Part shown: positions 14,601 to 23,600 of the stretch, piece after piece
Layout: every line of letters starts with the position of its first letter
Position numbering within the stretch: position 1 is the first letter of the stretch
Assembly (NCBI GenBank): GCA_940671915.1
Contig: CALNVZ010002100.1
Location: forward strand, 5,527,971 to 5,591,970
Direction of reading: 5' to 3'
Origin: Paracentrotus lividus
Taxonomy: Eukaryota; Echinodermata; Echinoidea; Camarodonta; Echinidae
Length of the DNA: 64,000 nucleotides
Program-made: the position numbers and the translations under genes
The notes under the pieces: generated by a model
The model's input: only the letters and a program-made list of their open reading frames with translations
Told to the model about the DNA's origin: nothing
Database searches by the model: none

Positions 14601-17600
14601 AATGTGTTATATATGAAAACATTAGTTAATTATTGTGATTTCAAAAGTGTTTTTGAGAAATACTAAAAATGAAATTTAGATGTTGCAATTAATTCATTCC
14701 ATCCTTTGTCTTTGTTTCAGATTACAGATACAGGAACAATGAAATCTTCAAGCGTATGAAAGTGACAACCTTTGTTCAGTTGGTGAGTAAACTTGTATTG
14801 CACTTTGAAAACAATACATGTATGTATCTTGGGATAATTTTTTTTTCAGTCAAACTTTAGTTTTGATGCAAAGAAGTTTTGAGTAGATTTTAAATATTAA
14901 AGTTTCACTATGTACTTTTAGGCCTTCATATTAATATGTACTTTCAATTCAATTCAATTCAATTTAATTTTATTTCGTCCATAACATAGTGCAATATAAA
15001 ATAGAAATTTGACATGGGATTTCATTTATGATACAGCTAAATAACAACATTAAAAGGTTTTAAAAATTGGTACATTAATAACTAAATGAATACCAACGAA
15101 CGTAGAGGGCGTCAACAGCTTCGCCAGTTGCTCTAAGGAAGGCCAACTGCATACGCGCATGCAGCTGAGATATGCGCACATTTAATTTGGCATGCCAACG
15201 AAATCAAACAGCGGTTCAACTCCTCGATGGATAAATAATGATCATGATAACAAAATGATATTTTTTATTTAAAAAAAAAAAGTAATTTAAAAAGATAATT
15301 ATTTTCTAATTAATATATTTTTTTTACATAAACCAATATTTTGATTTTATTGTAAATCAAAATGTTAATTTCTATAATCTTTATTAGGTTAGTGATTTTT
15401 GTTATCAGCGAGTTTACCAGACCACTACATTCCAGTGCTTTTTGCAAGATCGATTTTGTGCCGCATGCAAAGCATGTCGGGATTGAAAAGCGCCGCACTA
15501 TTTTTTTGGCTGAGCTTATAGCGCCTGAGCTGAGCCGCATACAACACGTGTGTGCATGAGCGGCTGATCTGAAGCGCAGGTACTAGCTTGAATGCCAGCG
15601 CAGCGCCAACAGCCCTTGCGCCCTAGCCCCGGCGCAGGTGAGTGTATGTAGGCCTATCGATCACGGCTCGAGCAACTGAGCTGCTGCCGCAGATACCCGC
15701 CGCGCCCCCTCCTTGCCCTAAGCCACGGCGCAGACACTAGCGTGATCACCTGGCTTGGGTCTATTGAGCTGAATTTCCTAACGTTAGCCTAGCGGGGCCC
15801 GGGCTATAGCCTGCCTTTGACCTAACGTACGTTAAGGCTAAGGAGGCCTTCCTATATCATCAGATCATTAAAAATGAGCCAAGACCCTGGATTATATCGT
15901 CAGATTCGTAAACAGAGTAACGTTAGAGGGTCTAACGTTAGAATTTTAGATCTAGATTTAGATCTATGTATGATAGAGTAAGACTAAGTTTAACTTGATG
16001 ATGATCCTCTGTCGAACTTTATACAGTTAACTTAGAGATCTAACGTTAGATCTACTTCGTTAGAGAAGTTGTTCTGCTTTAAAATTTAGGTTCTGCTTTT
16101 CAACTAACCCCCGAGAAGATACGCCAACTAACTTAAGCTAGACCTATACGTTAGATCTAAGTTACATCTAGATTACTGTAGATTAAGTTTGATCTTGAAT
16201 TTTTTTTTTTTTTGTTTTTTGTTTGGCTTGACTTGTTTTTCCGGGAAGAGATGATGATGCCCGAGGCCGAGGTGGGCCCAGTCATCAGAAACAAACAAAT
16301 AAATAAATACATCTAATAAAGAGTAGATCTAGATCTAAGTAACGTTAAAAGATCTAACGTTAACTGTTAGATCCATTGACATTGATATTTTAAACTTTTA
16401 ACAGACATGTTAGCCTAGCTAGGGTCTACGTCAGGTTAGTTGTTGCCCGGCGTAGCCGCTGCGTTAGTTACCGGGAATGTCGATCAGTACCGTCACTGAC
16501 TGACTCTAGAATCTACTCTGTTTTTATTAGAAATCTAGGTCTAACGTTAACGTTAGATCGAGCGTTCGACAAAGCCCTTCACGTATCTGTTTCTCGGTAA
16601 AAATAAAATAAAAAAGATCTGACCTCCATATTCCTGCAGTTAACGTTACTCTTACACCAACTCTTCAACAGCCATAGCATAGCAGACGATAAATGTGTAT
16701 TTGCAGTTTCGCAGCGAAATATTTCCTTTGAAAGCTGTCAACCATGCCAATAACTTTATTTTCGTTATATAACAAAATAAAGAATGTTTCTAATTTAAGA
16801 TAATTTTAACCTAAAAAATATTTCAAAGTATCAAACAAAAAAAATATTATATTTTGAGTTCAATATATATTTTTTGATACATAAATGAATAAAACAAATC
16901 CGTATTTCTTGTTCTTTGTCAAATCTACAAACATCGAAAACCGCNNNNNNNNNNNNNNNNNNNNNNNNNNNNNNNNNNNNNNNNNNNNNNNNNNNNNNNN
17001 NNNNNNNNNNNNNNNNNNNNNNNNNNNNNNNNNNNNNNNNNNNNNNNNNNNNNNNNNNNNNNNNNNNNNNNNNNNNNNNNNNNNNNNNNNNNNNNNNNNN
17101 NNNNNNNNNNNNNNNNNNNNNNNNNNNNNNNNNNNNNNNNNNNNNNNNNNNNNNNNNNNNNNNNNNNNNNNNNNNNNNNNNNNNNNNNNNNNNNNNNNNN
17201 NNNNNNNNNNNNNNNNNNNNNNNNNNNNNNNNNNNNNNNNNNNNNNNNNNNNNNNNNNNNNNNNNNNNNNNNNNNNNNNNNNNNNNNNNNNNNNNNNNNN
17301 NNNNNNNNNNNNNNNNNNNNNNNNNNNNNNNNNNNNNNNNNNNNNNNNNNNNNNNNNNNNNNNNNNNNNNNNNNNNNNNNNNNNNNNNNNNNNNNNNNNN
17401 NNNNNNNNNNNNNNNNNNNNNNNNNNNNNNNNNNNNNNNNNNNNNNNNNNNNNNNNNNNNNNNNNNNNNNNNNNNNNNNNNNNNNNNNNNNNNNNNNNNN
17501 NNNNNNNNNNNNNNNNNNNNNNNNNNNNNNNNNNNNNNNNNNNNNNNNNNNNNNNNNNNNNNNNNNNNNNNNNNNNNNNNNNNNNNNNNNNNNNNNNNNN

Positions 17601-20600
17601 NNNNNNNNNNNNNNNNNNNNNNNNNNNNNNNNNNNNNNNNNNNNNNNNNNNNNNNNNNNNNNNNNNNNNNNNNNNNNNNNNNNNNNNNNNNNNCACTATT
17701 TTTTTCCTTGGTCACAAAAATAGAGCGGAGTTGGCCTTCCTTAGAGCAACACGCGAAGCTGTTGACGCCCTCTACGTTCGTTGATGAATACATACATAGA
17801 TACAAGTCAACATAGAAATATCAGGCGAAAAAAAAAAATCGACAGGAAAGAAAGAGAGAAAGTAAAAAGGAGTAGATGCGAAAAGCAGGAAAAATAAATT
17901 GGCATATATACTACAGCGACAGTGAAAAACGAAGAAAAACGCATGAGGGTGAGATTGCTGAGGGTGCTTGAATGCAGATTATACATGTAAGTTACATGTA
18001 TATCAAAATAAGTTATTTCCTGGCATGACAAGTCATAAATTTACGGTATACGAGAAAGAGAACCATAGGTTTACCTTTTTTTTTTAATTGTACAGTTTCA
18101 TGGTGTGTATATCAATTGCAGCAAATGTAAAGATGATTTGTGAGACCCGATACTGGCAAAGTATATTCTTTTCATACAGCTGTTTGTATCTGTCCACTAT
18201 ACTTTCTTGATTTGCATTTCTTTCACTTTCGCAACTTTATGAAAAAGAAAGTGATAATGATGTCTATGATGATGATGATTATTTGGTGGTGATATTTTTC
18301 TGCTTCTTAATTTGTTCTTCTTCGCTCAAAAGTGATTAGGAATCGTGGGAATATTTTATATTTTTGCAGGAAATGCTACCTTCAAGGTATTTTTATTTGA
18401 ATGCAAGTTCAATTGTTGAAAGTGACTTGGTTTTATTTGTTTTGTCAAAGGCTCAGGGAGGGGTCTTTTCAACATCAATTAGGGGAGCTTTCAGGAATCA
18501 CTTGTGCATACATTCTATCCTTTCATTTGCCGCTTAGCTTTCTATTTACTTTTATCTTACATGTAGACTAATGAAGGAAGGATATTTTTAGCATTTGAGG
18601 AAGTTATGGGACAAAAAGTATTATTGTACTGGGTGTAGACTATGTGGGTTTGAACTTCTGATTTAGAACTTGCTAACAGGCCAATACTAGTACATGTACA
18701 TGCCACCTTAATGAAATTTCTGTTTCATAACAAAGTTCAATAATTGTTGTTTGTCTCCGCCATCACTTCTGAAGTTTGTTTTCCCCTTCCCTTTCCTGCC
18801 CTCTTTCTCTACTTTTTAGATTCATTTCTTTGTCTTTGATTTTCTCTGTGTTTTTGTATTTTCATAGTGCCTTCTCCTTTCCCCTCTCTATTCATGTGAT
18901 GCTCATATGTGTATGTCTCTGTCATCCCTCTCCCTTCCTCCTTCTCTTCTTCCCACCCCTCCATCACTCTGGCTCTTTCTGTATCTTCCTGATAATGATC
19001 CCTTTTAAAAATCAAATAGAAAAGATCTCTGTTTGATCAGTGTTTGCCAAACTTTTTGTTGCAAAGACGCCATGAATATGTTTGTAGCAGACAAGTGCCA
19101 AATATTTGTTGTCCCTCAAGGGCTCTCATCGCCCTCATTTTATCCACTGACTTTATGACTGTAGTTTGGTGAATGCTAAAAGGAGGTTTAGCCTTTGATA
19201 TTGCCTCCTTTTGACTCCCAAAAGAAGATGGATTTGATAAAGAGATTTGTGCTGTTTATTTGGTTACTGATATTAAATGTGCTTTGATAATTTCTTAGTT
19301 ATATTTTGCTCCTTCTCTGTAAATAAAATAAACCTTGGTGTACTCCAGATCTGAACTAAAAAAAAAAAAGACAAGTGTATGGTGATCTTACATTAGAGAA
19401 ATAACATGCACGATTCCTTCATAGAAATGTTCACAAATCCTACCATGTTTAATGATGGTTTAATTGCGTGCTCAATTTGTAATTATAGTTTACATTGATC
19501 TTGTATGCTACCTGTATGAGATTTTAATGTGCCTCCTAAATTGTACGAATGCAATAATCAGAAGAGCAAACCTTTATAAATTAGATTCACAAAACCTATT
19601 TGATCGAACTTCAAACTATAAAGCCCTGAGCCGCAGCACCCACCCTAATGAAATAAAAGTAATCTCATAAATGTAGCAAACTATATTGGTATTTCATTAT
19701 GCATGCTTCTATTTCTGTTCAATCACTTTGGATGGCATTTATTGAAGCTTCCTAATTACGCTGCGAGCATGTGCATATTGGTTGTGTCGGAACTATTCTA
19801 TGCATGGTTGCTAGGTGATGAGGGAAGCTCATTTCAGATATTTACTCTCTCTCTCTCTCTCTTGTCTGCCAGGTTTTACAAGTAAACACAATCCGCCAGA
19901 ATGAGAGACAGGAATCAAGAATGAGAAGTATTTCAGGTTTGTCAAACAATAACCATATTTATCTTCAACCTGTTGGTATACATTTAACTTCAGTCAGATA
20001 CCTCTGACATTTAAATACATATCAAATAAAGAAATTGCATATAGGGAATATTTATATTTTTTATTCTTCTTTTTATTTATTTCTTGGGGTTTCTTTCTTT
20101 TTTCTTTTTTTTTTACAACTGAATATTTTTTATTAGGGGAATTCGATATGTCCTTTTTAATTTACTGGTTCATTTTTTTTTTGTATGATACAATGTGCAT
20201 TAATAGTACATGTCTTTGATAATATTGATTAATATGTCATGATTATTACATGCAGATAATTTGGAAACACAAAAAACATGAAAAAGACTAGGATTAATGG
20301 CCATTTAATGCATTACATTATTTCAGTCAAGATTCTAAATAAATTTATTTCACTCAATATAAAAACAACATAAAATACATCATTGCAAGTAAAATACATG
20401 AAATATGAATAATTGAAAGTACATACATGTAGAAAAACAAGGGACATAAATTACTTGTTCATGCTCTTGATTGGCAAATATGTATATCTTCCTTTGCATT
20501 GTAGAAGCTGAAAGACCAGCAACTACTGATATCAATTTTAATGGTGGTAGTGGTGATGGTCAGAGCCCTGTTCCATCTCTTGCCTTAACTGAGGGAGACT

Positions 20601-23600
20601 ATGGAGGACAGCAAGAAACACCCTTATCATCAAGATCAACACTGCAGAGGTGTGCCTGACATATCTATTTTGGAAATGCAATATGCACTTGCCTTATATT
20701 TTGTTAGATTTAGAGCTAGGCCACCTTTTTCTGAGGACACTTTTTATCATTACTGTAAAAATTTGAGTGTGTAGAAAGGGCACCAAAACATTGAATGCCA
20801 AACAGGAACTTTTGGAAGGGGCACCAAGAGCACTCCTGAAGGGGGCATCCAAGTTGGATTGTGAAGCCCTGTGCTTGTTATAAATTTGATTAATCTATGA
20901 TGGTGCAGTGGTGGAGGAAGGTTTGGTTTTCACAATCCTCAGTTTATATATGAATATATAATATATGGGCCTTAGAGTTTAAATTTGTTGTTTGTTTGTT
21001 AGAAAATGCTCCAAATTTTATTGTCCGAACCGGATATTCTTCTTGCCCTTTTCTCGTGGGCTTGGCAGCCGCTGCTTATACTTATGGGATTATTTACAGG
21101 GAGAATTGAATACAACTGTTATGCAAGAGGCCATCAGTTCTTCAAAGTCTTTCTAAAGCTGCCCTTAGTAAACATCAGTGGAAAACTGAATACAAAAAAT
21201 GAGGATTCATTTCAAAATACTCTATAGATTGTGAAATATATCCTCTTTTTGTGTTCAGTTTATGCCTTTGATGTTTTTGTGATTGGCTTCTTTGGGAAGA
21301 CTCTGATGGATTGCAGAGCAGATGCTCTTCTGTAGAGGAAAAAGGAATTAGAATGACAGATCAGATGAAAGGGATTAAGTTAGGATGATCAGAAAATGGG
21401 ATGGTCTTGATGTAATTGTAGGATTATATTTTTCCTACATTGACAATACAAGCCTAGAAAGTATGACTCCCAGCATGTTTCTTTTGGTTATGTTGTCATT
21501 AATTTCAATATGATTTTCTTATTTTGTAGTACCAATAATGCATAAAGAGATATGATTATAAATGTATGTATTCTACTACAGTGGAAACTTAAATTTAAAC
21601 AAAGAGATCGAGACGAACAGAAATACATAACCTGAAAATGAGAATATATTGGGATTCGAACCAGAGGCTCCCTGATTTATCTTATTTGATCCGAAAGCTA
21701 CATGTATGAAGCTTAGTTTTTTAACATCAGGATGATCAAATAATTGTGTCTGTTTGTGCTCAGGTCATGTACTTTTGTCTATATGTGATGCATCACAGAA
21801 AAATGAGAGACAAGTCGCATAGTAAATTCAGCAGTGGGTCAAGGAAATTGGTAAAATAATGATAAATGTGTAATTTGGGGGAAGGTATTTTTTTCTTCCA
21901 AATCTTCAATGTTTCATGTGTGCCCTATAAAGATTTTTGAGCAAAAGATTAAAGTGAAAGTAATAAAACCAGGGAATTGTTTGCCAATATCTTTGACTCT
22001 TTTCTGGCGACTTGTCTCTCATTTTGATGTGATGCATCACATATTTCATTTGTACTATTTATGCATTTAATCAAGAAGCTGTATGAATGAAGCCCAGATT
22101 TTTAACATCAGAATGATCAAACAACTTTGTCTGTTTGTATTCAATTCAAGTAATCTGTTTGTCTATTTCTGATTTGTATCCATTATGCAGTGTAATAGCA
22201 GGTGTAGGAGAGTTTGATCTATCAGGAGAATATGTGGATGATCCTACACCTAGATCTGATGCAGAAATAGAATCAGAATGTCCTTACCTCATATAATGAA
22301 TGAAAGCGCCGTAAAATATAAAAACAACAACAACAACCTCTTTTATATAAATATTATTATTATCATTATTATTGTTATTATTATTGTTATCCATTATACA
22401 GTGTAATAGCAGGTGTAGGGGAGTTTGATCTTTCAGGAGAATATGTGGATGATCCTACACCTAGATATGATGCTGAACTAGAATCAGAATGTCCGTATCT
22501 CTTTTATATAAATAATATAATAATAATAATAATTATTATTATTGTTATTATTATTTGTTATGCAGTGTGATAGCAGGTGTAGGAGAGTTTGATCTATCAG
22601 GAGAGTATGTGGATGATCCTACACCCAGATCTGATGCAGAAATAGAATCAGAATGTCCTTATCTTTTACTTGATCTGAGAGACAAAGATGTCTATGAGCA
22701 GTGTCATATCATATCAGGTATTTAATCAGAGAAACCCCACTCTTACTCACCAGACAGGCACCAAATCCGCCCCCCCAAAAAAAACACAAAAAAACTGTGT
22801 CCTTACATGTAGATGGTTGTGCATTAGCTCAAGCTTAATAAGTATATAAAATGAATTAGCCCATCAAAAACATCAAGCCTTTTCTCTCAAAAAGTGAACT
22901 AAGTTGGGCAAAAACTCAGCCCAAGTTATCTTGGTCTTATGTCCAAACTCGAGCTAGTTTCGCGGTTTTTGCCTTGAAATATTGTTCATTGAGCAGTGCT
23001 GCACTATTGAAACCAAAGCCCAATACCAACATGCACATATCAGGCTTGATTGTACTGTCAAAGGACAGATTGTAAAACTCTTCAACTCGGTCTAACTCGA
23101 AGTAGCTCAAGTTAGAGCAGCATCACTTTCGCGCTAGACTTGTTTTTGTTTTTTCCCCGATCCACCTCTAGCTGGAGCTAGTGCAGCACTGCCTCTTGTA
23201 TGGCCAAGATTTGATTGATTGTCAGTCAGTAGTGAGGTGTGAATAGGGTGTGAAGTTTGTTTATTGGACATAAATATAGGAAACAGGAGTGTACGAGGAG
23301 TGTATTATGTCAAAAATAACATTGATGATTTATTCTATTACTTTTGAGGCTTGAATATCCTAGTCCCCAAAAAACATATCTTAAATTTGTTTGATTGGAC
23401 ATGAAATGCACAATTAATTTTGTGTGTTCAGTAGTAATTTAGAAATGGGAATTTTGCCAAACGTGACCATGAGATAATCAGTTTGTATTTCTTTTAGAAG
23501 ATAAATGGTAACTGGAATGTCCTTTTTCTTTTTATGTTGCACTGTTTCATCCTGCAGCGGAATGCTATCCCACAGCAATGTTATCAAGAGCAGTCAACAA

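Larger units (their letters stand above)
8704..14720. other. CEP41 intron 3
   Basis: A 6-kb intron. It contains an RTE-type LINE fragment (9117-9365), a purine-rich minisatellite (10615-10910), a (CTA)n tract (11574-11609), a two-copy tandem duplication (13140-13400), and a degenerate tract of TTGGTCTAAT-like words (about 14290-14440). The rest is unrecognised AT-rich sequence. Confidence 0.6.
15094..17783. mobile_element. Inverted-end DNA transposon in CEP41 intron 4 (contains gap)
   Basis: The left end CAACGAACGTAGAGGGCGTC is repeated, inverted, at the right end, and similarity continues through AGCTTCGC and GTTGCTCTAAGGAAGGCCAA (~55 bp). A perfect 8-bp direct repeat ATGAATAC flanks it at 15086-15093 and 17784-17791. 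The 2690-bp length includes 749 Ns, so any transposase frame could be hidden. Superfamily unclear; 8 bp would fit hAT-like elements. Confidence 0.88.

Noticed and set aside
16831..17815. Four ~300-codon open frames made mostly of X
   Set aside because: They only span the 749-N gap.
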